NCBI RefSeq assembly: GCF_001704635.1
Contig: NZ_MAXF01000032.1
Coordinates: 1 to 55,194, forward strand
Direction of reading: 5' to 3'
Length of the DNA stretch: 55,194 bases
Origin: Streptomyces sparsogenes
GTDB taxonomy: Bacteria > Actinomycetota > Actinomycetes > Streptomycetales > Streptomycetaceae
A program made the translations under genes and the position numbers. Below the pieces are notes generated by a model. That model did no database searches and was not told the origin of the DNA. It saw nothing but the letters and a program-made list of their open reading frames with translations. This document shows, in pieces, positions 7,671-15,707 of this stretch (positions are counted from its first letter, which is position 1; each line of letters starts with the position of its first letter).

Positions 7671-8945
7671 GTGCAGGGGACGCCCTTGCCCCACGACGCC
7701 GGGAACGACCCGGCTCGTTACCGCGACGATCTCGCGCCGCGCCTGGCCGTGGTGATCACGGCGGTGGTGCTCGTGGGCTACTTCTGCGTCGCGGTGACGT
7801 ATGTGGTCGACGCGCGCCCGTCCGGACGGGCCCTGGACGCGGCGCTGTTGATGCTGGCGCTGCTCCCCGTACTGGCCGCCCTGCTGGGGCTCCAGCTCAC
7901 CCACTCCTTCCCCGGGCTCGCGCCCAGGCTCAGCGGCGCCCGGCACTGGACGCTGGGGGTGCAGGCGCTGCTGACCTTCCTCCCCTTCGCGATCTTCAAG
8001 CACGCGTGGCTCGGCATGCCCGGGTTCCTGGCGGGCTCCTCCCTGCTGGTGCTGCCTCCCCCGCTGTCCTGGGTGGCCTTCGCCGCGATCATGGGATGCA
8101 CCGATGTGCTGCTGTTCCAGGTGGGGTTCGGCTGGGGCGAGGTCGCGTACACGACCGTCTCCACCGCCCTGACCGGCCTGGTGGTCTTCGGCCTCTCCCG
8201 GCTGTCCGGGCTGGTCGCCGAGGTGTCCCGGTCGCGGGCCGAGCTGGCCCGGCTGGCCGTGGCCCAGGAGCGGCTGCGGTTCGCCCGCGATCTGCACGAC
8301 CTGCTCGGCTACAGCCTGTCCACCATCACCCTCAAGTGTGAACTCGTCCACCGCCTGGTTCCCCCGCAGAACTCCCGTGCCCAGCAGGAGTTGTCCGAGA
8401 TCCTGCAGACCTCGCGTCAGGCGCTCGCGGACGTACGGGCGGTGGCCAGCGGATACCGCAAGATGTCGCTGTCCGCGGAGGCCGGCACGGCCAAGTCCAT
8501 GCTGGCCGCGGTCGGCATCAGCACCACGGCGGAGGTGGACTGCGGGGAGCTGCCCGACCTGGTGGACACCGTGCTGGCCAGCGTGTTGCGGGAGGGGCTG
8601 ACCAATGTGCTGCGGCACAGCAAGGCCGAGCACTGCTCGATCGAGGCCCGGCGCACCGACCGCACCGTCCGCCTGACGCTCGCCAACGACGGGGTGGGCA
8701 AGCCCTCCACCATCCTGGGCGCGGACAGCGCCGCAAGGTCGGACGGCGGCAGCGGGATCGGCAACCTCCATGTCCGGCTGGAGAATCTGGGCGGGCGGCT
8801 GCGCGCGGGCGTACGGGAGGACGGCTGGTTCGAGCTGCGGGCCGAGCTGGAACTGCCCGTGGATTCACCCGCCCAGGAGGCCGAGCGGGGTACGGGGCGC
8901 GGCCCGCGCATCGGCCCCCGGACGACCTCCCGGACGGCGGGGTGA
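7671..8945 (+). CDS. NarL-type sensor histidine kinase
   Basis: This 424-residue kinase starts at a GTG (7671) preceded at 10 bases by GGAGGA; the frame is open 39 codons further upstream but without a ribosome site. The N-terminal half has about five membrane helices (for example LAVVITAVVLVGYFCVAVTYVV and the hydrophobic stretch near residues 150-175). The dimerisation/phosphoacceptor box RFARDLHDLLGYSL contains His209. A HATPase_c domain follows, with EGLTNVLRHSKA (N box) and GGSGIGNLHVRLENLGG. This is the HisKA_3 family, which pairs with LuxR-type response regulators. The likely partner is the convergent gene ending 52 bases away. Confidence 0.94.
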   Translation: MQGTPLPHDAGNDPARYRDDLAPRLAVVITAVVLVGYFCVAVTYVVDARPSGRALDAALLMLALLPVLAALLGLQLTHSFPGLAPRLSGARHWTLGVQALLTFLPFAIFKHAWLGMPGFLAGSSLLVLPPPLSWVAFAAIMGCTDVLLFQVGFGWGEVAYTTVSTALTGLVVFGLSRLSGLVAEVSRSRAELARLAVAQERLRFARDLHDLLGYSLSTITLKCELVHRLVPPQNSRAQQELSEILQTSRQALADVRAVASGYRKMSLSAEAGTAKSMLAAVGISTTAEVDCGELPDLVDTVLASVLREGLTNVLRHSKAEHCSIEARRTDRTVRLTLANDGVGKPSTILGADSAARSDGGSGIGNLHVRLENLGGRLRAGVREDGWFELRAELELPVDSPAQEAERGTGRGPRIGPRTTSRTAG

Positions 8946-8997
8946 GCGCGGCGGGGACGGGGGCCGGACGCAGGCGCGGGGCGAAGGACGCGCGCGC

Positions 8998-9603
8998 CTA
9001 CAGCCAGCCGGCCTCGCGGGCGATGCGGATGGCGTCCACCCGGTTGCGCGCGTTCAGCTTGGTGACGACGGACGTGAGGTAGTTGCGCACCGTGCCGACG
9101 GACAGATAGAGCCGGGCCGCGATCTGCGCGGATCCCTCCCCCTGGGAGGCGAGCAGCAGCACCTCCAGCTCGCGCGGCGTCAAGGGCTGCGGCTTGTCGT
9201 CCAGGGCGGCGAGGACGAGCTGCGGGTCGATGACCCGCTCGCCCTTGGCGACCGCGCGGATGGCGTCGCACAGCTTGTCGGGGGTGCTGTCCTTCAGCAG
9301 GAAGCCCGAGACATGGGCGGCCAGGGCGCGGCGCAGATTGCCGGGGCGGCCGAGGCTGGTGAGCATCATCGTCCGGCACTCGGGCACGGCGGTGTGCAGC
9401 TCGGCGGCGGCGGTCAGGCCGTCCATGCCCGGGAGGTCGATGTCGAGGACCGCGACATCGGGGCGGAGCTCCTTGGCGCGCGGCAGGATATCGGCACCGC
9501 TCGAGAACTCGGCGACGACTTCGATATCCGGTTCGAATTCCAGCAGGGCGACCAGTGCCTTGCGCAGCATATGCATGTCTTCGGCTATCAGCACTCTGAC
9601 CAC
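8998..9603 (-). CDS. NarL/FixJ-family response regulator
   Basis: This 201-residue protein has a receiver domain (MVRVLIAEDMHMLRKAL; phosphoacceptor Asp54 in VLDIDLPGMDG, conserved Lys in GFLLKDS) and a LuxR-type helix-turn-helix (LTPRELEVLLLASQGEGSAQIAARLYLSVGTVRNYLTSVVTKL). The start is GTG. It faces the sensor kinase gene tail to tail (52 bases apart) and is also the last gene of a minus-strand series, lying 21 bases after the phosphopantetheinyl transferase gene. Kinase and regulator are therefore probably a pair made from separate transcripts, with the regulator co-expressed with biosynthetic genes. Confidence 0.94.
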   Translation of the reverse strand: MVRVLIAEDMHMLRKALVALLEFEPDIEVVAEFSSGADILPRAKELRPDVAVLDIDLPGMDGLTAAAELHTAVPECRTMMLTSLGRPGNLRRALAAHVSGFLLKDSTPDKLCDAIRAVAKGERVIDPQLVLAALDDKPQPLTPRELEVLLLASQGEGSAQIAARLYLSVGTVRNYLTSVVTKLNARNRVDAIRIAREAGWL

Positions 9604-9624
9604 GTCGCCCCTGCCCCTGCTTGC

Positions 9625-10500
9625 TCATCCCCCGCCGTCTGCCCGCATACGATTATTCCCAAATCTTCTCGGCCACTCCACCAATTCTCGGCCGAATCCG
9701 CCCACCGAACACCCGTGCTGCCGCCATACCGCGCTCACCAGATGGCCGCCGGGCGAAAAGACGGGCGAAAACGGTCCGCGCACTTCGGAAACCGCGCATC
9801 GCCATCCGCCGCGCGAAACCGCCGCCTCGAACTCGAATTCGGCGAAGGCCAGTCGCATTCCCTGCCCGAGCGCTTTCGTATAGGCCTCTTTCAAGGTCCA
9901 CAGCCGCAGCAGCGCCCGCGCCCGCTCGGGCTCCGCGAGGGGGGCGAGGGCCGCGTGCTCGGCGGGGGCGCACAGCCGCCGGCCCACGTCGGCGTACCGC
10001 ATCGGCCGCCCGGCAGGCTCGACGTCCACCCCGATGCGTCCGCACCGGCTGACCGCCGCGACGAGGAGGTCTCCGGTGTGGCTGAGGCTCACCTCCAGGC
10101 CGGGCGCCGCCGGGTGGGCCACATACGGCCGCCCGCCCGGCTCGTACGCGAGGCACACCGCCGCCGGGAGGGTGTCCGTCACCGCCGCGACGAGGTGTTT
10201 CAGCAGCAGCCGGGAGGCCAGGAAGCGGGCGCGGGCCGCCGGGCGGGGCAGGGTGCGCAGGCGCCGCCGGTCGTGGTCGTCGAGCATCCCGCGCGCGGCG
10301 GGGCCGAGCGCCACGGCGTGGCCGAGCTTCACGGCGTGGCCGCCGGGGCCGGCGGGCAGCCACTCCCGCCACCGGCTGTGGACGACGGCCCGGCCGTGCG
10401 CGGTGAACGCCTCGCGCACCGGGTGCCAGGGGCCTCGGGGGCCTTCGGACACGGGAATGGGCACAGGTGGCGGGGGTGGCGGGGGTGGGCCCGCCGTCAC
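9625..10500 (-). CDS. Sfp-type 4'-phosphopantetheinyl transferase
   Basis: This 291-residue enzyme moves the phosphopantetheine arm of CoA to carrier proteins. Key motifs are SLSHTGDLLVAAV, RIGVDVEPAGRP (Mg-binding Asp and Glu) and LRLWTLKEAYTKALGQG, the Trp-x-x-Lys-Glu-Ala signature. The GTG at 10500 overlaps the stop of the upstream ligase gene as GTGA. The proline-rich N-terminus is unusual, and a second GTG about 12 codons in is an alternative start. It may serve the type II PKS carrier protein, the NRPS 35 kb away, or both. Confidence 0.92.
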   Translation of the reverse strand: MTAGPPPPPPPPVPIPVSEGPRGPWHPVREAFTAHGRAVVHSRWREWLPAGPGGHAVKLGHAVALGPAARGMLDDHDRRRLRTLPRPAARARFLASRLLLKHLVAAVTDTLPAAVCLAYEPGGRPYVAHPAAPGLEVSLSHTGDLLVAAVSRCGRIGVDVEPAGRPMRYADVGRRLCAPAEHAALAPLAEPERARALLRLWTLKEAYTKALGQGMRLAFAEFEFEAAVSRGGWRCAVSEVRGPFSPVFSPGGHLVSAVWRQHGCSVGGFGRELVEWPRRFGNNRMRADGGG

Positions 10501-12179
10501 GCGGCGCCGCCGGAGGCGGGTTCGGCCGGTGTCCGCAGCCCGGGCTCGGCGTCCTGGTAGAGCGGCCGGACCTCGCCGCGCAGGAACTGCTCGCGGAGCG
10601 TGGCGCGGGGCACCTTGTGGGAGCCGGCCCGGCGGACCGTGCCGGGGCGGACGAGCAGCACCGCGCCCGTGGCGGCGCCGAACTCCTCCGCCACGCGGTC
10701 CCGGGTCCGCCCGGCCAGCCGGGCGAACGCGGCCTGGGAGCCGCTCGCCGTCCTGACCTCCTGGACGACGACCAGCGGCCCGGTGCCGGGACCGGCGCAG
10801 AACACCCGGGCGGAGCCCAACGGCCGTCCGCAGCGCAGCAGTTCCCGCTCCACGTCCTGCGGGTGCAGGGCCATGCCGGCCACCACGAAGCTGTCGGCCG
10901 GGTCGTCCTCGTGGCTCCGGCCGGTCATCCGGATCTCGCCGTCCCGGGCCACGCCGAGGTCGCCGGTGCGCAGGAAGCCGCCCACCGCCGTCTCGGTGGC
11001 CGCCGGGCGGCCCCCGTGGCGCGCGGCCACGGCGGGGCCGCGCACCCAGATCTCGCCGACCACGCCGTCGGGCACCCGGCGGCGGGTGGCCGGGTCGAGG
11101 ACGCGGAGGTCGAGGCCGGGCACCGGGCCCCGGCCCTCGGCGATGAGCAGCGGCGCGGCCTGCGCGGGGGCGTATCCGGCGAGCAGGGCGCCGGGGCGCA
11201 GCCCGGCGGGCGCGCAGCGGCGGCGGAAGGCCGCCATGGTGGCGGCCGAGACCGGCTCGGCGGCGTCGAGGGCCGTACGGAGGCGGGAGAGGTCGAGCCC
11301 TGCGAGCTGCTCGTCCGTGGCCTCGGCGGCGCAGCGGGCGTAGCAGGTGTCGGGTGCGACGGTCTCGGTGACGCCGTGGCGGTCCAGGGCCCGCAGCCAG
11401 GCGACGGGGTCGGCGCGGTACGGCCGTACGGGCAGGGGGACGGCGGTGGCGCCCAGCCACAGGGGGTGCAGCAGTTGGCCGACGAGGCCGAGGGTGTGGT
11501 GGCGGGGCAGCCAGCCGCCGATCCGGGAGCGGGGGCCGGTGCCCAGGGCCTGGCGCAGGGCGGGCATGGCGGCGAGGAGGTTGCCGTGGGTGATCGGCGC
11601 GGCGCGCGGCGCGGTGGCCGGCCCCGCCTCGTACGCCAGGAGGGCGAGGCTGTCGGCCGTGGTGCGGACGGGCCCGGAGTCGGGGAGGCCGCGCGGGGCG
11701 GTGGCGGTGGGCGGGGCGGTGGCGGTGGGTGAGGTGGCGTCCGGGGCGAGGCCGTCCACGGCCAGGCAGGTGATGCCGGTGCGGCCGACGAGCGAGAGTC
11801 TGCGGGAGGTCTCCGTGGCGTGCGCCGTCTCGGTCAGGACGAGGTCCACGGCGGCGTCCTTGGCGATGGCGGCGGTGCGCTCGGCCTCCGTGCGGGAGGC
11901 GGTCGGCGCGGGGACGGGGACCGCGACGGCCCCCGCGTACAGGCAGCCCAGCAGCGCCGCCGCCACGTGCGGGCCGGGGTCGAGGGCGAGCAGCACCCGG
12001 CGGCCGGGCGCGTCGCGCAGCCGCAGCCAGGCGGCGACGGCGCGGGCCCGGGCGTCGAGCGCGGCGTAGCTGATCCGCTGCTCGCCGCCGCCTGGGACCG
12101 GGTGCGCCAGCGCCTCGCCGGCGGCGCACAGCAGGGCCCGGTCCATCAGGGCCTCGGCCAGATTCGCATGTCGATGCAT
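10497..12179 (-). CDS. Acyl-AMP ligase-like (FAAL/adenylate-forming) protein with degenerate core motifs
   Basis: This 560-residue protein belongs to the adenylate-forming superfamily and resembles fatty acyl-AMP ligases (ISYAALDARARAVAAWL; ITHGNLLAAMPALRQAL; FLRTGDLGVARDGEIRMTGRSHED; SHKVPRATLREQFL near the end). The phosphate-binding loop, normally (T/S)SGSTGxPKG, reads AYEAGPATAPRAAP and lacks the Ser/Thr cluster and Lys. The A5 motif (YGPAE or similar) reads YAPAQA. Either it no longer adenylates or it has an altered chemistry. I chose the ATG at 12179 with GGGGAG 7 bases upstream over a TTG two codons earlier. It is coupled by GTGA to the phosphopantetheinyl transferase gene. Its substrate cannot be read from sequence. 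Confidence 0.82.
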   Translation of the reverse strand: MHRHANLAEALMDRALLCAAGEALAHPVPGGGEQRISYAALDARARAVAAWLRLRDAPGRRVLLALDPGPHVAAALLGCLYAGAVAVPVPAPTASRTEAERTAAIAKDAAVDLVLTETAHATETSRRLSLVGRTGITCLAVDGLAPDATSPTATAPPTATAPRGLPDSGPVRTTADSLALLAYEAGPATAPRAAPITHGNLLAAMPALRQALGTGPRSRIGGWLPRHHTLGLVGQLLHPLWLGATAVPLPVRPYRADPVAWLRALDRHGVTETVAPDTCYARCAAEATDEQLAGLDLSRLRTALDAAEPVSAATMAAFRRRCAPAGLRPGALLAGYAPAQAAPLLIAEGRGPVPGLDLRVLDPATRRRVPDGVVGEIWVRGPAVAARHGGRPAATETAVGGFLRTGDLGVARDGEIRMTGRSHEDDPADSFVVAGMALHPQDVERELLRCGRPLGSARVFCAGPGTGPLVVVQEVRTASGSQAAFARLAGRTRDRVAEEFGAATGAVLLVRPGTVRRAGSHKVPRATLREQFLRGEVRPLYQDAEPGLRTPAEPASGGAA

Positions 12180-12265
12180 CCACAACTCCCCAGCGCCGCC
12201 CAGTGGTCAGGACCGGCGCCCGAGTCTCGGGGTGGCGGCTCGAAGGCGGCTCGATTTCGGGCAGG

Positions 12266-12291
12266 TGATAGGACAACAGCTGATAGGACAA
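12266..12291. promoter_or_regulatory. Direct repeat TGATAGGACAA x2, candidate operator in a divergent promoter region
   Basis: The 11-base motif occurs perfectly at 12266-12276 and 12281-12291 (15-base period) between the acyl-AMP ligase gene (minus) and the ABC exporter genes (plus). A perfect pair in this spot suggests a regulator site serving one or both promoters. The nearby response regulator is one candidate. Confidence 0.5.
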
Positions 12292-12397
12292 GACGAGAAC
12301 GTGTGCGGCTCCTCCCTCGGGCCATGACATTTGTCCCGTCGGATCGCTGACGGTCGGCTCTGCCGCCGCCGCCCTCACCTTCCGTAGCGTCGCTGTC

Positions 12398-13381
12398 ATG
12401 ACGAGTGAAGCGACGAGTGACGCGACGGGTGATGCGACGGGTCGTGCGACAAGCAGAGCGACGTCGGCGGCGGACCCGCCCGTGGTGGAGCTGGCCGGTG
12501 TCGCGAAGCACTACGGCGCGGTCCGTGCGGTGCGGGGCATCGACCTGACCATCCGGCGCGGCGAGTCGATCGCCCTGCTCGGCCGCAACGGCGCGGGCAA
12601 GTCCACCTCGATCGGCATCCTGCTCGGCCTGCTGCCGCCGAGCGAGGGCCGGGTGCGGCTGTTCGGCGGCTCGCCGGAGGCGGCGGTCCGCTCGGGGCGG
12701 CTCGGCGCGATGCTCCAGGAGGGCGCGCTGATCACCCGGGTGACGGTCCGTGAGCTGGTGGCCTTCGTGGCCGGCACCTATCCCAGGCCGCTGCCGGTCG
12801 CCGAGACGCTGGAGCTGGCGGGGCTGACCGAGCTGGCGGGGCGGCGGGCGGACCGGCTCTCCGGCGGGCAGGCGCAGCGGCTGCGGTTCGCGCTCGCCAT
12901 GGCGGGCGGGCCAGAGCTGGTGGTGCTGGACGAGCCGACGGCGGCGCTGGACGTGGAGGCCCGCCGGGAGTTCTGGTCGGCGATGCGGTCGTACGCGGCG
13001 CGGGGCAACACCGTCCTGTTCTCCACCCACTATCTGGAGGAGGCGGACGAGAACGCCGACCGGATCGTGGTCATCGACAAGGGCCGCAAGGTGGCGGACG
13101 GCACGGGCGAGGAGATCAAGCGGGTGGTGGGCGGCAATGTGGTCGCCTTCGACCTGGGCGACCGCTCCTCCGAGGGGCTGGAGCTGCTGCCGGGGGTCAC
13201 GAGTGTGGAGATCCGGCGCGGCCGGGCGTATCTGCGCAGCGCCGACTCGGACGCGACGGTGCTGGCGCTCGCCGGGCGCGGGGACGTACGGAATCTGGAA
13301 GTGCGCGTGTCCCGGCTGGAGGACGCCTTCGTGGCGCTCACCAGGGCCGCGCGCGAGGACCGAGAGGAGGCGGTGGTCTGA
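12398..13381 (+). CDS. ABC exporter ATP-binding protein (DrrA/CcmA type)
   Basis: This 327-residue ATPase has Walker A GRNGAGKS (about residue 65), the signature LSGGQAQRLRFALAMAG, Walker B ELVVLDEPTAALD and the switch His in FSTHYLEEAD. The C-terminal 100 residues match the DrrA-type extension. The N-terminus carries a Thr/Ala-rich stretch of about 25 residues (repeated SDAT, GDAT, GRAT) unusual for the family; a later start is possible. It shares a TGATG overlap with the permease gene. DrrAB-type pairs often export the cluster product and give self-resistance, so this pair is the likely exporter of the PKS or RiPP product. Confidence 0.95.
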   Translation: MTSEATSDATGDATGRATSRATSAADPPVVELAGVAKHYGAVRAVRGIDLTIRRGESIALLGRNGAGKSTSIGILLGLLPPSEGRVRLFGGSPEAAVRSGRLGAMLQEGALITRVTVRELVAFVAGTYPRPLPVAETLELAGLTELAGRRADRLSGGQAQRLRFALAMAGGPELVVLDEPTAALDVEARREFWSAMRSYAARGNTVLFSTHYLEEADENADRIVVIDKGRKVADGTGEEIKRVVGGNVVAFDLGDRSSEGLELLPGVTSVEIRRGRAYLRSADSDATVLALAGRGDVRNLEVRVSRLEDAFVALTRAAREDREEAVV

Positions 13382-14106
13382 TGCTGACGTCCATCGCGCT
13401 GGAGCTGCGCAGGACGGCGCGGGACACCGCGTTCCTGATCTTCGGGGTCGCCCTGCCGGTCGTGATGTATCTGCTCTTCACCAACATCGGCGGCGGGGAC
13501 GGCGACGGGACCGGCCACGACACCTCGACGATGATCGGCATGGCGGCGTACGGCGCCCTCGGCGCGGCCCTGGCGAACGGCACGGGCGTGGCCGAGGACC
13601 GGGGGCGCGGCTGGCTGCGCCAGCTGCGGATCACCCCGCTCACCCCGCTGCAGGTGGTGGGGGCGCGCGCGGTGACCGGTTCGCTGGTGGTGCTGCCGTC
13701 GATCGTGGCGGTGCTGGGCGCCGGGTTCCTGGTCAACGGGGTGCGGATGCCACTGCTGCGGGCGCTCGCGCTGGTGGCGGTGTTGTGGCTGGGCACCCTG
13801 CCGTTCACGCTGCTGGGCCTGGGCAACGGCTACCGCCTGTCGGCGCAGAGCACGGGGATGGTCAACACGGCGGCCAGCATGGGCCTGTCCATCATCGGCG
13901 GGCTGTGGTTTCCGCTGAGCGCCTTCCCGCACTGGTTCGGGGAGGTCGCCTCGTGGACCCCCACCAACCGCTTCGCGCAGCTGGGCTGGGACGTGGCCGA
14001 GGGCGCGCTGCCTGCGGTGGGGGCGGTGGCGGTGCTGGCGGGCTGGTTCGCGGTGTTCGGCGGGTACGCGGCGTCGGCGTACCGGAAGAGCACGCACACG
14101 CGGTGA
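13381..14106 (+). CDS. ABC-2 type exporter permease
   Basis: This 241-residue membrane protein has six predicted transmembrane segments, starting with FLIFGVALPVVMYLLF and including a late hydrophobic pair near residues 155-175 and 205-230. Between them lies GLWFPLSAFPHWFGEVASWTP, typical of ABC-2 permeases. Its ATG shares an A with the ATPase stop (TGATG). It is the transmembrane partner of the preceding ATPase. It ends 17 bases from the stop of the convergent metalloprotease gene. Confidence 0.94.
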   Translation: MLTSIALELRRTARDTAFLIFGVALPVVMYLLFTNIGGGDGDGTGHDTSTMIGMAAYGALGAALANGTGVAEDRGRGWLRQLRITPLTPLQVVGARAVTGSLVVLPSIVAVLGAGFLVNGVRMPLLRALALVAVLWLGTLPFTLLGLGNGYRLSAQSTGMVNTAASMGLSIIGGLWFPLSAFPHWFGEVASWTPTNRFAQLGWDVAEGALPAVGAVAVLAGWFAVFGGYAASAYRKSTHTR

Positions 14107-14123
14107 GCTTCCGGGGCCCGTCC

Positions 14124-15395
14124 TCAGGCCGGGGGCGGTGTGCGGTCGACCTCCACGGCCCAGCCGCCGTCCGCCGTGCGGCCGGTGACGGTCACGCGCA
14201 CGCGGTCCTTCCGCGCGGACAGGGTCTCGCCGACGCCCAGCGGGGCGTCGGCGAGTTCGGGGTAGACCGACTCGTTCCAGCACGCCCCGGTGCCCGGGTG
14301 GCCGTCCAGCACCTCGACCGGGCCGTCGCCCGAGGCGGTGTCGTTGCGCACGCGGTAGACCAGCACGCCCTCGGTGCAGGTGTCGGCGTCGTTGCCGTAC
14401 GCGCCGCGCGCCTCGATGGCCAGCGCGGTGGTGGGGCCGGTGCGGACCACGAGGAGGCGGGTGCGGCGGTCGGCGGCCGGGCTGCCGCCCTCCATGGGAG
14501 CGCCGAGGGGTTCGAGGGTGTGCGGGGTCGCGCCGGCGGCGCGCACGCACTGGATGTGGCGCGGGCGCAGCCAGCCGAGCTTCCACTTGTGCCACCCGAA
14601 GGGGTCCGGGGACAGCCCGAACTGGCTGCCCATCAGGTCCCAGTCGCCGACGTAGGTGTCCCAGTCGCCCTCGCCGTCGCCGCCCTTGGGCCGGTGGTAG
14701 AGGTCGGGGAGGTCGAAGACATGGCCGGTCTCATGGGCCAGCACGTTCCGGTCCGGCGGGTGGTGCTCGAACACGGTGACGAGCCGGCGCAGCTCGACGC
14801 CGTCGGCGCGCAGCGGCTGCTCGAAGTTGACCACCTTTGTCGCGTCGGCGTCCACGCCGGGGGCGTCGGGGTCGGCGACCAGGTAGACGATGTCATAGCG
14901 GCCGAAGTCGACCGAGGGGTCGGCGGCGGCGATGGCGTCGCGCAGATACGCGGCGCGGCGCCCGGCGTTCCAGTCGCGCTCTATGGCGTACGAGGTGGAG
15001 GCCTCGGGCATGGCGATCCACCGTTTCGCGGCGTGCACCCGCAGCCTGAACTGCCCGTACGAGGCGCGCCGGAAGAAGGCCGTGGTGGCCGGGACGTGGT
15101 CGGCGGCCAGCCGGCGGGGGGCGACCTTGGGCGTGGAGTCGGGGAAGGAGAGGAAGAGCATCGCGGCGTGGACGGTGCGGGCGGGGCGGGGGTAGCCGGT
15201 GTTCCAGGTGTCCAGGCCCTCGGAGTGGTGGGCTCCGGTGCGTTCGAGGGTGCACGGGCCGCCCGCGCCGACCGCGATCGCGGGGCCCGACACCACGGTG
15301 GTCGCCATCATGGCGCTGAGGGAGGTGAGCATCGCCCCGGCGCGGCGCAGCCGGGGCGGGCGGCCCACCCCCTCGGACAGCTGAGGACGCGCCAT
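14124..15395 (-). CDS. Secreted M6-family metalloprotease
   Basis: This 423-residue protein has the zinc motif HETGHVFDLPDLY (His221, Glu222, His225) and a Met-turn-like DWDLMGSQFG, as in immune inhibitor A-type M6 proteases. The ATG at 15395 has GGGAGG 5 bases upstream; the frame is open 62 codons further but that is run-in. The N-terminus (MARPQLSEGVGRPPRLRRAGAM then about 25 hydrophobic residues ending SGPAIAVGAG) is a signal peptide with a basic n-region. It acts outside the cell. It lies beside the RiPP/PKS genes but convergent to the exporter, so a role in leader removal is possible but unproven; a general secreted protease is the simpler view. Confidence 0.9.
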   Translation of the reverse strand: MARPQLSEGVGRPPRLRRAGAMLTSLSAMMATTVVSGPAIAVGAGGPCTLERTGAHHSEGLDTWNTGYPRPARTVHAAMLFLSFPDSTPKVAPRRLAADHVPATTAFFRRASYGQFRLRVHAAKRWIAMPEASTSYAIERDWNAGRRAAYLRDAIAAADPSVDFGRYDIVYLVADPDAPGVDADATKVVNFEQPLRADGVELRRLVTVFEHHPPDRNVLAHETGHVFDLPDLYHRPKGGDGEGDWDTYVGDWDLMGSQFGLSPDPFGWHKWKLGWLRPRHIQCVRAAGATPHTLEPLGAPMEGGSPAADRRTRLLVVRTGPTTALAIEARGAYGNDADTCTEGVLVYRVRNDTASGDGPVEVLDGHPGTGACWNESVYPELADAPLGVGETLSARKDRVRVTVTGRTADGGWAVEVDRTPPPA

Positions 15396-15707
15396 GTCGA
15401 CCTCCCGGACATACTCGGACCACCCCACCCACCCTGAGGCGGATGCGTGCCCTCCGCCCTGTTGGATTGGGCCGGTCGAGTGAACCGGTCCGGATTCGGG
15501 TACGTAACAGACGGTCACAGTCGGTCGTGAGGGCAGTGGGTCCGTGCAGAGTCGAACAGATACGACCAAACACATGTTCAAGGCACCGATGGTCGCGGTC
15601 GCATTGTTGGAACGGTCGGAGCGCGAGCCTCTATGATCGGCACATTTCCAGCGGGGACTCCCTATTCAGGCGGGCATTCACGGCCCGTCCGGCACCCGGT
15701 GTGAGAC
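15396..15707. other. Divergent intergenic region (metalloprotease / c-di-GMP enzyme)
   Basis: There are 312 bases without a gene. It has lower GC than its surroundings, as promoter regions here do. A sigma70-like -35/-10 pair for the plus-strand gene is listed separately. I see no strong inverted repeat and no clear BldD box. Confidence 0.5.
15607..15637 (+). promoter_or_regulatory. Putative promoter of the PAS-GGDEF-EAL gene
   Basis: TTGGAA (15607-15612) and TATGAT (15632-15637) are separated by 19 bases. The -10 matches five of six consensus bases, the -35 four of six, and the spacing is on the long side. Transcription would begin about 65 bases before the ATG. Confidence 0.4.

Noticed and set aside
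8946..8997. Terminator between the convergent kinase and response regulator genes
   Set aside because: The 52-base gap is GC-rich but I find no convincing inverted repeat.
10497..12179. A standard NRPS A domain or active FAAL
   Set aside because: The phosphate-binding loop and A5 motif are degenerate, so activity is not asserted.
15396..15707. BldD binding site in front of the c-di-GMP gene
   Set aside because: No stretch matches the palindromic BldD consensus well enough by eye.
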